Source of the DNA: Arthrobacter sp.
GTDB taxonomy: Bacteria > Actinomycetota > Actinomycetes > Actinomycetales > Micrococcaceae
Assembly: GCA_025464545.1 (NCBI GenBank)
Contig: JAODMA010000115.1
Coordinates: 1-7,183, forward strand
Direction of reading: 5' to 3'
DNA: 7,183 nt
Part shown: in pieces, positions 1 through 5,582 of the stretch
Numbering within the stretch: the first letter of the stretch is position 1
Layout: each line of letters opens with the position of its first letter
The notes under the pieces: model-generated
The model's input: only the letters and a program-made list of their open reading frames with translations
Databases searched by the model: none
Told to the model about the DNA's origin: nothing
Program-made: the position numbers and the translations under genes

Positions 1-526
1 GGCGCTTGGGTTCGAAGACGATCACGGGGTCCTGGCAGTCGACGGCCTGCTGGATCATCCAGTAGGCGTCGTGCGCGTTGGACGGGGTGATGATGCGCAG
101 GCCTGCGGTGTGGGCGAAAAGCGCCTCCGGTGACTCCGAGTGGTGCTCAATGGAGCCGATTCCGCCGCCGTAAGGGATCCGGATGACGACCGGCACGGTC
201 AGGTTCCCGTTGCTGCGCGAGTGCATCTTGGCCAGCTGCGTGGTGATCTGGTTGAAGCCGGGGAAGACGAAGCCGTCGAACTGGATCTCGCAGACGGGCA
301 GGTAGCCGCGCAGGGCCAGCCCGATTGCCGTGCCGATGATGCCTGACTCCGCTAGCGGCGTGTCAACAACGCGGTCCGCGCCGAACTCGGCGAGGAGACC
401 GTCCGTGACACGGTAGACGCCGCCCAGGGCTCCGATGTCCTCGCCCATGAGCAGCGACCGGGGGTTGCTGCCCAACGTGGCGCGGAGGCCCTCATTGATG
501 GCCTTGGCTATGGTCATGGTGGTCAT
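1..526 (-). CDS. bkdB: 2-oxoacid dehydrogenase E1 component, beta subunit (N-terminal 175 residues, cut by window edge)
   Basis: E1 beta subunit of a 2-oxoacid dehydrogenase complex. With E1 alpha it forms the thiamine-diphosphate (ThDP) heterotetramer that decarboxylates a 2-oxo acid and passes the acyl group to the lipoyl E2 in the cytosol. Only the N-terminal 175 residues are present; the gene continues past position 1. Family landmarks are visible: MGEDIG near residues 27-32, TPLAES at 56-61 (the Glu at 60 fits the residue that activates the ThDP aminopyrimidine), EIQFDGF at 80-86, and EHHSESPEAL at 127-136. The start chosen is the ATG whose A is shared with the TGA of the alpha gene (TGATG), implying translational coupling; a second ATG three codons later is possible. 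Pairing with a branched-chain-like alpha subunit favours bkdB, but pyruvate-type naming (pdhB) cannot be excluded from this fragment. The E2 gene is presumably next, outside the window. Confidence 0.93.
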   Translation of the reverse strand, partial: MTTMTIAKAINEGLRATLGSNPRSLLMGEDIGALGGVYRVTDGLLAEFGADRVVDTPLAESGIIGTAIGLALRGYLPVCEIQFDGFVFPGFNQITTQLAKMHSRSNGNLTVPVVIRIPYGGGIGSIEHHSESPEALFAHTAGLRIITPSNAHDAYWMIQQAVDCQDPVIVFEPKR

Positions 527-1779
527 CAGTGGGCCGCCCCTGTCTCTGCCTCGGCGGGTTCCGCGCCGTCGGCGAACCCCGCGCTGTATTCCTCGAACCA
601 GGCCAGCTCCTCGGCCACCAGCGGGTGCGCCTCCACATAGGTGTTGGCGAAGGCGGTCCGGATGTCCGGGGTTTCCAGGTCGTGGGTAGTCTTGCGAACA
701 TAAGCAGCCAGTTCGTCGCCGTCGGCCCTGACCTGGTCGAAGAAAGCGTCGTCCGCGAGCCCTTCAGCCCGGAGGTACTTTTCGAGGCGCTCGAGCGGAT
801 CCTTGGCCCTCCACAGGCTTTCCTCGGCGGATTCCCGGTACTTGGTGGGGTCATCCGCCGTGGTGTGCGCCCCTACGCGGTAAGTGAACGCCTCGATCAG
901 CACCGGCCCCTTACCCTCGCGGGCCCGCTCGAGCGCCCACTCCGTCACCGCGTGCACAGCGATCACATCGTTGCCGTCCACCCGGATGCCTGGGAATCCG
1001 TAGCCCTTGGCGCGGTTGGACAGCGGAATCCGTGTCTGGACCGAGCTAGGCACCGAGATGGCCCAGTGGTTGTTCTGACAGAAGAACACGACGGGCGCAT
1101 TGTAGGAGGAGGCGAACACCATGGATTCGTGGACGTCGCCCTCCGAACTGGCGCCGTCACCGAAGTAGACCACGACGGCGGCGTTCGGCTCGGCCGGCTG
1201 GCCCGCTGTTCCGTCCGCCTCCGCGGCCGCAGCCGCGAGCTTCTGGTCCCGCTGGATACCCATCGCGTAGCCGACCGCGTGCGGGGTCTGCGCGGCGAGG
1301 ACCAGCGTGTACAGGTGGAAATTGGTGTCCTTGGGGTTCCAGCCGCCGTTGGAGACACCGCGGAACTGGCGCAGGAGCTCGGCCAGGTCAACGTTGCGGG
1401 TCAGCGCAACCCCGTGCTCGCGGTAGGTGGGGAAGATATAGTCCTGCGGCTGGCTGGCCCTGCCGGAGCCGATCTGCGCGGCTTCCTGGCCGGTCAGCGG
1501 CACCCACAACGCAAGCTGGCCCTGGCGCTGGAGGGCGGTGGCTTCCACGTCAAAGCGGCGGATCTTTGCCATGTCGGCGTAGAAACCGCGCAGCTTGGCC
1601 GGATCCAGCCGCTCCGCATATTCCGAGAAAACCGGGTCCGTGCCCAGAGTCCCGTCGGGCGCCAGCAACTGCACCATGGGCTCGGCCGGGCCGCCCAGGC
1701 GGGCCTCGGCTTCCGCTTCGCGCTGGTCATCCGTTCCGGTTCCGTCGAACTCGGTAGCGGGCAGATGTGTGGCGCCCAT
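526..1779 (-). CDS. bkdA: 2-oxoacid dehydrogenase E1 component, alpha subunit (branched-chain type)
   Basis: E1 alpha subunit (417 residues) of a ThDP-dependent 2-oxoacid dehydrogenase, probably acting on the 2-oxo acids of leucine, isoleucine and valine. The ThDP/Mg motif is clear: GDGASSEGD from residue 207 and NN at 236-237. FPTYREHG at 116-123 and RVGAHTTADDPTKYR at 301-315 are closer to branched-chain E1 alpha than to pyruvate E1 alpha; this is judged by eye. The reading frame is open to an ATG at 1848, but that codon lies inside a palindrome. The ATG at 1779 is preferred because AAGGAG sits five bases upstream. Residues 1-50 are variable and acidic. An Ala-rich segment at about 182-198 precedes the ThDP motif and looks like a low-complexity insertion. 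The stop overlaps the beta start by one base. Many genomes label such genes pdhA. Confidence 0.93.
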   Translation of the reverse strand: MGATHLPATEFDGTGTDDQREAEAEARLGGPAEPMVQLLAPDGTLGTDPVFSEYAERLDPAKLRGFYADMAKIRRFDVEATALQRQGQLALWVPLTGQEAAQIGSGRASQPQDYIFPTYREHGVALTRNVDLAELLRQFRGVSNGGWNPKDTNFHLYTLVLAAQTPHAVGYAMGIQRDQKLAAAAAEADGTAGQPAEPNAAVVVYFGDGASSEGDVHESMVFASSYNAPVVFFCQNNHWAISVPSSVQTRIPLSNRAKGYGFPGIRVDGNDVIAVHAVTEWALERAREGKGPVLIEAFTYRVGAHTTADDPTKYRESAEESLWRAKDPLERLEKYLRAEGLADDAFFDQVRADGDELAAYVRKTTHDLETPDIRTAFANTYVEAHPLVAEELAWFEEYSAGFADGAEPAEAETGAAH

Positions 1780-1784
1780 ACCGT

Positions 1785-1790
1785 CTCCTT
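1785..1790 (-). promoter_or_regulatory. Ribosome binding site fixing the E1 alpha start
   Basis: Read on the minus strand this is AAGGAG, followed by the five bases ACGGT and then the ATG at 1779. It is the clearest Shine-Dalgarno sequence in the window. It decides the start against the longer frame opening at 1848, whose first codons would run through the upstream palindrome. Confidence 0.8.
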
Positions 1791-1824
1791 GCTTGCCGCA
1801 TCCGAAGTCGCCGCAATCGCTGGG

Positions 1825-1866
1825 ATATATGCCCGACCGGGAATACATTCCGGATCGGGCATATAT
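1825..1866. promoter_or_regulatory. 42-bp near-perfect palindrome upstream of the E1 genes, likely operator
   Basis: The outer arms ATATATGCCCGA (1825-1836) and TCGGGCATATAT (1855-1866) are perfect inverted repeats of 12 bp. The inner arms GGAAT (1840-1844) and ATTCC (1847-1851) share the same centre, so 18 of 21 base pairs match. The element can also be read as two adjacent 16-bp dyads of the form AT-N-CC-N-G-AY-CGGG-N-AT, at 1829-1844 and 1847-1862, centred 18 bp apart. It begins 45 bp upstream of the E1 alpha ATG, in the only sizeable gap of this gene row. A dimeric or multimeric repressor or activator site is the natural reading. Lrp/AsnC-family regulators commonly control branched-chain oxoacid dehydrogenase genes, but the regulator here is unknown. 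A role as an RNA hairpin (attenuator, or terminator of the aminotransferase) is less likely because no U-run follows. Confidence 0.65.
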
Positions 1867-1926
1867 TTTGGCTTACTCGTCCTTACTTTATCCGCAGGGC
1901 CCGGCCCGCGGGCGCCATGTTAAGCG

Positions 1927-3045
1927 CTAGGAACGCTGTGGGGGTTTTGTATAGATCGCACAGAGTTCCAGAAAGCGGGTGTTGGCCTCGACCTCGCCGA
2001 TGCTGACCCGAACCCCTTCGTCCCCGAAGGCGCGCACCGAGAGGGCACGTTCCCCCGCAAGGGCGGCGAATTCCGCACTGTTGGAGCCGAGATTGAGCCA
2101 GACAAAGTTGCCCTGCGCCTCCGGAACAAACCAACCCAGCTCCCGGAGCCCAGCCGTCACGCGGTCGCGTTCGTCCACCAGGCTTTGTACCCTTTCTACA
2201 ACGTCGTCAATGTGCTGCAGCGAGGTCACCGCCGCGAGTTCGGCGATCTGGGAGACGGCGAAGGGGGTGGCACTGACGCGCAGGTGCTGGGTGAGGTCGG
2301 GGTTGGACACGCTGTAGCCCACCCGCAGTCCGGCCAGGCCGTGGGCCTTGGAGAAGGTCCGGAGCACAACGACATTCGGGTACTTGCGGTACATCTCGAT
2401 GCCGTCAACGGCGTCATCGGCGCGGACAAACTCCTGGTAGGCCTCATCGATCACCACGACGACATCCGACGGCACGGTCTGGATGAACCGCTCGGTTTCC
2501 TTGGACGTCAGGACCGGCCCGGTGGGGTTGTTCGGCGTGCAGAGCAGGATCATCCTGGTGCGGGCCGTCACCGCGGCCGCCATGGCCTCCAGATCATGCC
2601 GCCCGTCCGGGGTGAGCGGGATCCGGACACTCTCCGCGCCCGCGAGCCCGACGCAGATCGGGTAGGCCTCGAATGAGCGCCAGGCGTAGATGACCTCGTC
2701 CGGCTTGCCATCGTCGTTCTGTCCGGCGAAAGTGGCCAGCAACTGGTTCAGCGCCCCGAGGCTTCCGGCGCCGGCGACGATGTCCTCCGCGGGAACGTCC
2801 AGGAACCCGGAAAGCGCGCCGCGCAGTCTGCTGCTCAGCGGATCCGGGTAGCGGTTGAAGTCGGTCTGCGCCGCGATGGCCTGCTGCACTGCAGGGATCG
2901 GCGGCAGGGGGTTTTCGTTGGAGGAAAGCTTGTAGCTGACCAGGCCGTCGACGGGGACGGGCGGTTTGCCGGCCGCATAGCGGGGAAGCAGGTCTACCAC
3001 CGGGCGGGGTCGGACGCCCCCGCCCGGGTTCTCTGATGAAGTCAT
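1927..3045 (-). CDS. HisC/Pat-type aminotransferase (histidinol-phosphate or aromatic amino acid aminotransferase)
   Basis: Fold-type I PLP aminotransferase of the HisC family, 372 residues from the chosen ATG. Landmarks, numbered from that ATG: SSNENP around 41-46; AGAGS at 91-95, the phosphate-contacting segment; CTPNNPTGP at 169-177; the PLP pyridine-binding Asp200 and Tyr203 in VIDEAYQEF; FSKAHGLAGLRVGY with the Schiff-base Lys at 233; and the substrate-carboxylate Arg at about 346 in GVRVSIG. HisC enzymes of histidine operons usually carry an acidic GxxDE-like motif where this protein has GAGS. That, with no his genes nearby, favours a Pat-like aminotransferase for aromatic or other amino acids. 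The frame also opens at a GTG at 3075, but no ribosome site precedes it. The ATG at 3045 follows TAGGCT by seven bases, compatible with a leaderless start. It lies upstream of the E1 genes on the same strand, with a 147-base gap. Confidence 0.88.
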   Translation of the reverse strand: MTSSENPGGGVRPRPVVDLLPRYAAGKPPVPVDGLVSYKLSSNENPLPPIPAVQQAIAAQTDFNRYPDPLSSRLRGALSGFLDVPAEDIVAGAGSLGALNQLLATFAGQNDDGKPDEVIYAWRSFEAYPICVGLAGAESVRIPLTPDGRHDLEAMAAAVTARTRMILLCTPNNPTGPVLTSKETERFIQTVPSDVVVVIDEAYQEFVRADDAVDGIEMYRKYPNVVVLRTFSKAHGLAGLRVGYSVSNPDLTQHLRVSATPFAVSQIAELAAVTSLQHIDDVVERVQSLVDERDRVTAGLRELGWFVPEAQGNFVWLNLGSNSAEFAALAGERALSVRAFGDEGVRVSIGEVEANTRFLELCAIYTKPPQRS

Positions 3046-3070
3046 GCCAACTAGCCTACTTCCCGTCTCT

Positions 3071-3085
3071 GCCACCGCCGGTGGC
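3071..3085. promoter_or_regulatory. 15-bp perfect dyad between divergent genes
   Basis: GCCACCG and CGGTGGC flank a single central C, giving a perfect 7-bp inverted repeat. It lies in the short divergent gap between the aminotransferase (starting at 3045, minus strand) and the holin-like membrane gene (starting at 3097 or 3106, plus strand). It could be a shared operator. In DNA this GC-rich a dyad of this size can arise by chance. Confidence 0.3.
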
Positions 3086-3105
3086 GATATGACAGCATGG
3101 GGGCC

Positions 3106-3534
3106 ATGCGCTCATTCATTGTTCGGGTCATCATCAACGGGCTGGCCCTGGGAATCGCGAGCTGGCTCCTCCCCGGCCTGGATATTTCCACCTCGGCGAC
3201 GACTGCCGCGGTCGGGAACAGCGGCGTCACGCAGGGCACAGACACCATCGGCATCGTCCTGGCATATCTGTTCATCGGCTTGATTTTCGGGGTGGTAAAC
3301 GCGCTCGTCAAGCCCGTCGTCAGCCTGCTGTCGCTGCCGCTCACCATCCTGACGCTGGGCCTGTTCACCGTTGTCATCAACGCGGCGATGCTCTACCTGA
3401 CGTCGTGGCTGAGCAGCTACACCCCCGTGCACTTCACCATCGACTCCTTCTTCTGGACGGCGGTCCTGGCGGCCATCATCGTCACGGTGATCTCCCTCGT
3501 GGCCGGCCGGCTGGCGGGCGCCGGGAGGCGCTGA
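3106..3534 (+). CDS. Phage holin family protein (superfamily IV, four-helix membrane protein)
   Basis: Small integral membrane protein of 142 residues, matching the pattern of the 'phage holin family 4' proteins that are widespread on actinobacterial and other bacterial chromosomes (the family known as Phage_holin_4_2). Four hydrophobic segments are visible at about residues 5-22, 48-68, 78-101 and 115-135. Family-like stretches are RVIINGLAL near the N-terminus, IGLIFGVVNALVKP in the second helix, and SLPLTILTLGLF entering the third. The loop between helices 1 and 2 is Ser/Thr/Gly-rich. No endolysin or other phage gene lies nearby, so a lytic role should not be assumed; the cellular role of chromosomal members is unclear. 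An ATG at 3097 would add three residues; the ATG at 3106 is chosen because the family usually begins just before the first helix. Its stop is 12 bases from the stop of the convergent hydrolase gene. Confidence 0.85.
   Translation: MRSFIVRVIINGLALGIASWLLPGLDISTSATTAAVGNSGVTQGTDTIGIVLAYLFIGLIFGVVNALVKPVVSLLSLPLTILTLGLFTVVINAAMLYLTSWLSSYTPVHFTIDSFFWTAVLAAIIVTVISLVAGRLAGAGRR
3517..3532. terminator. Weak GC stem-loop at the convergent gene ends
   Basis: GCGCC (3518-3522) pairs with GGCGC (3527-3531) around a GGGA loop, plus one G-T wobble pair. A further GGCGCC at 3537-3542 could pair with 3517-3522 as an alternative. It sits at the stop of the holin-like gene and 15 bases from the stop of the convergent hydrolase gene. 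No T-tract follows on either strand, so this is at best a weak candidate for a bidirectional terminator. Confidence 0.2.
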
Positions 3535-3546
3535 GCGGCGCCACGG

Positions 3547-5040
3547 TCAAACCCCTGCGTTCCGGGGGCCAATACCGGCATGCTTCCCGGCGAGCCTCCC
3601 GCCCGGCTTCCCGCCGAGGTTCCGGTCGGGTTTCCCGTCCGGCCGGGGGCCTGGAGGGTCCACCCGGCGGTTGCCGGGTTGCGGGGGCAGCGCCTCACGC
3701 CGGAGCGAAAACCGGGTGACCGTGGCAGGACCACCGCTCCCCACCACCGCGGCGAGAGCCGCAACGGAGGTCCGCAGCGACAGGTCCTTACTTCCGGCGA
3801 CGGCTTCCGCTCCGGCAGCGTAATTGCCGAGCCGGTGACCGGGACCCAGGCCGAAGTCAGCCAAGGCCGGAACGTCCAGCGCGTTGGTCAGCGTCACAGT
3901 CACCCGGTCCCTGGTGTCGGGGCCGGCCAGCCCGTCCGCCCCCGGCACCCAGTCCTGCTCGTGCTCCAGATGCAGGCTGCTGATCCCCGGCTCCGGAGTG
4001 ATGCCACCCACGGGTGAACCCGCCGTCAAGACGAATTTCAGGTCGAATTCGGCCAGGAAGGCCTTGTCCTGGCCGAGGTTCATGGCGTGGATCCCGCCCT
4101 GGCTGTAGCCCACGGCAGCGAGGGGCTGCCCTGCTTCTGCCCCGGCCGCGCGGAGGGCCTGCCGGATGGCCGCCGTCGTCTCCGCCGATCCGTACCCCAG
4201 GCCCTCAACGATGCCTCCGGCGTCGAACGGGTTGGTGCCGGCGGGCGCACCGTCCAGCTGCGTTCCGGGAATGACGACCAGCCAGGCCGGCCGGCTTCCC
4301 CCGTCGAGCCTCAGGACCTCAATCTCGCCACTGGCGCCGCCCACCGCGCCGGCTCGGAACAGCAACCCCGCCGGGGAAACGTCCACCTGCTCCTGCCTGG
4401 TTTCCGCCCCGGTGATCCGCACCGGTCCCGGCAGCAGCCCAGCCAGCCCCGTCTCCGCACCCAGTCCCCGAACCAGTTCCCGGACCCCGGGAGGACCGCC
4501 GGACGTCCCCAGTTCCCGGGCGCTGCCGGCAGGAAGGCCCAGCAGCAGCGCCAGCCTGCCGGTCGCCAGGGCCACCTCATCCTCCAAAACGTCGCGGGCA
4601 GTCAGCGCCGGAAGGCCGAACAGGCCCCACAGCGGTCCATAGCCGGGGCCGAACCGGCCGATCCGCAGGAGCAGGCTATTCCGCGCTTCCGTGAACTCGT
4701 ACTCCCGATGGCTCGCCCTGACGTCACGGCAGAGTCTCTCCAACTCTTCCCGGACCCGCCCCAGGGCCCGGGATCCTTCCCCGGCGGCGATGATGGCGTT
4801 GCTGCCGCTGGTGTAGGAATCGGCCTGGTAGGGGAACAGTTCCCGTCGCACCGCGTCCACCTCTACCTCAAGGGAGGCGAGCTGCCGCACCAACCCGTCG
4901 AGGGCCGCTGCTCCGGCCAGCAGCTCCTCGAACTGGAAAGTGAGCCCACCGAGCCCACCGCGGATCCGGAGCATCCCGTCGTCGGCGGGGGCCGAGGGCC
5001 GGGGCGCTGTACCGGAATCTGCCGGAGCGGACTCGGCCAT
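3547..5040 (-). CDS. Alpha/beta-hydrolase-fold protein with N-terminal helical hairpin and repetitive tail; possible type VII secretion cargo
   Basis: A 497-residue protein that I cannot assign to a named gene. Residues 1-25 are Ala/Pro-rich. Residues about 33-130 look like two amphipathic helices joined near 70-80, with the second ending in YEFTE (Y114, E118), a YxxxE motif like the ESX/type VII export signal. Residues about 250-430 resemble an alpha/beta hydrolase: WLVVIPGTQ at 253-260, the nucleophile elbow GYSQG with Ser313, then plausible Asp363 and His402 (in GPGHRLGNY). The overall layout recalls mycobacterial PE/PPE proteins carrying a serine-esterase domain. The final 50 residues are Pro/Gly/Lys/Arg-rich and repetitive. 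There is no classical signal peptide or membrane helix. The start shares its A with the stop of the upstream WXG-like gene (TGATG), and no ribosome site is seen, so translation is probably coupled. Substrate unknown; an esterase or lipase role is inferred. Confidence 0.75.
   Translation of the reverse strand: MAESAPADSGTAPRPSAPADDGMLRIRGGLGGLTFQFEELLAGAAALDGLVRQLASLEVEVDAVRRELFPYQADSYTSGSNAIIAAGEGSRALGRVREELERLCRDVRASHREYEFTEARNSLLLRIGRFGPGYGPLWGLFGLPALTARDVLEDEVALATGRLALLLGLPAGSARELGTSGGPPGVRELVRGLGAETGLAGLLPGPVRITGAETRQEQVDVSPAGLLFRAGAVGGASGEIEVLRLDGGSRPAWLVVIPGTQLDGAPAGTNPFDAGGIVEGLGYGSAETTAAIRQALRAAGAEAGQPLAAVGYSQGGIHAMNLGQDKAFLAEFDLKFVLTAGSPVGGITPEPGISSLHLEHEQDWVPGADGLAGPDTRDRVTVTLTNALDVPALADFGLGPGHRLGNYAAGAEAVAGSKDLSLRTSVAALAAVVGSGGPATVTRFSLRREALPPQPGNRRVDPPGPRPDGKPDRNLGGKPGGRLAGKHAGIGPRNAGV
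3582..3641. repeat. Five degenerate 12-bp tandem repeats encoding the hydrolase tail
   Basis: Five consecutive units of roughly GCTTCCCGCCGA start at 3582, 3594, 3606, 3618 and 3630. On the minus strand they encode four-residue repeats such as PDGK, PDRN, LGGK, PGGR and LAGK, near residues 467-486 of the hydrolase-like protein. The period is a multiple of three, so unit gain or loss would keep the frame. Confidence 0.6.
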
Positions 5041-5390
5041 CAGGAGCCCGGCAGACCGGAGGAGAGCACCACGTTCTGGGCGTGCCGGAGCACGATCGCC
5101 CCGGCGTCCTGCAAGGTATCCCGGCTGCGCCGCAGCGATGCGGCTTGCAGGGACAGCGCGGCCCGGTAGGCGCGCCCGGCGGGCGACTGCCAGCCCCGCA
5201 GCTCGATCCGGGTCAGTTGCGACAGCAAGGCCTCCGCCTGGTCTGCGCACGCAGCCAGCCGCGCGGCGAGCAGCTGGACTTCGTAGCTGCGCGAGGCGCA
5301 CGCCCCTGCATCCTCGGCCGTCAGGCTGCTACTCGCCGTGCCGCTGCGCGCCGTTCCGTTATTTCCACTGCCGGCTAGTCCCGTGATCAT
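5040..5390 (-). CDS. Small WXG100-like helical protein
   Basis: A 116-residue protein with no named homologue that I recognise. Residues 1-25 are Gly/Ser/Thr/Ala-rich and probably disordered. Residues about 32-64 and 71-108 are Ala/Leu/Arg-rich and look like two helices. They are joined by RGWQSPAG at 65-72, with Trp67 in the place of the W of a WXG100 turn (here W-x-S rather than W-x-G). The phrase W..PAGRAYRAAL is typical of actinobacterial WXG-like proteins. There is no YxxxD/E after helix 2; the partner encoded next carries one, as in heterodimers where only one subunit holds the export signal. The only upstream Met is the ATG at 5390. It lacks a Shine-Dalgarno site but follows a possible -10 box by six bases. 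The stop overlaps the hydrolase start by one base, so the two are almost certainly co-expressed. Confidence 0.72.
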   Translation of the reverse strand: MITGLAGSGNNGTARSGTASSSLTAEDAGACASRSYEVQLLAARLAACADQAEALLSQLTRIELRGWQSPAGRAYRAALSLQAASLRRSRDTLQDAGAIVLRHAQNVVLSSGLPGS

Positions 5391-5396
5391 GACACG

Positions 5397-5425
5397 ACGC
5401 TACGACCCGCGGAATGCCCTCCGAA
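5397..5425 (-). promoter_or_regulatory. Candidate promoter for the WXG-like/hydrolase unit
   Basis: On the minus strand TTCGGA (5425-5420) and TAGCGT (5402-5397) are separated by 17 bases. TAGCGT fits the actinobacterial TANNNT form of the -10 box. Its end lies six bases before the ATG at 5390, so transcription would begin at or next to the start codon. That would explain the missing ribosome site. The -35 box matches the consensus at only three of six positions. Confidence 0.35.
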
Positions 5426-5546
5426 GATCCCCGCACGACTATGTGGACAAGTGCCGGACCGGGGGCAAGCGGCCGGCGGTCCCGCTCGGGCACACCCCCG
5501 TGCGCCCCCCCGGCGACGCCCCCTAAGTCACACGGATCAGGTGCAC

Positions 5547-5576
5547 TTAAGGCACGGCGCCACTTCGTGAAAGAAT
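5547..5576 (+). promoter_or_regulatory. Candidate purB promoter
   Basis: TTAAGG (5547-5552) and AAGAAT (5571-5576) are 18 bases apart, and the second ends six bases before the purB ATG. There is no good Shine-Dalgarno sequence, so a leaderless or near-leaderless purB transcript is plausible. Both boxes are imperfect. The rest of the 192-base divergent gap (5391-5582) is GC-rich, and I see no PurR-type operator or riboswitch in it. Confidence 0.3.
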
Positions 5577-5582
5577 CGGGTC

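Noticed and set aside
1780..1848. N-terminal extension of E1 alpha starting at the ATG at 1848
   Set aside because: It would translate part of the palindrome, is Cys/Gly-rich unlike the family, and has no ribosome site, while AAGGAG lies correctly before the ATG at 1779.
1897..1916. GC-rich inverted repeats just downstream of the aminotransferase as a terminator
   Set aside because: Arms are only 4-5 bp with tiny or no loops, and there is no T-tract; such patterns are expected by chance in this composition.
529..1923. 464-codon open frame on the plus strand opposite the E1 alpha gene
   Set aside because: It is a GC-rich antisense shadow with no recognisable family; the minus-strand frame has an unmistakable ThDP enzyme and a strong ribosome site.
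3106..3534. Reading the holin-family gene as evidence of a prophage
   Set aside because: No lysin, integrase, portal, tail gene or attachment site is visible, and this family is common on ordinary chromosomes.
4087..5169. 360-codon plus-strand frame opposite the hydrolase-like gene
   Set aside because: Its composition is Pro/Gly/Arg-rich as expected of a shadow; the minus strand has GYSQG and a helical domain.
5041..5301. Extension of the hydrolase frame upstream to 5301
   Set aside because: It overlaps almost all of the WXG-like gene in another frame and reads as Arg/Ala-rich shadow; the TGATG junction at 5040 gives a natural start.
5460..5525. GC-rich stretch before purB as an RNA gene or riboswitch
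   Set aside because: Only short, weak pairings (for example GGCAC with GTGC) are present and no conserved riboswitch core is recognisable.
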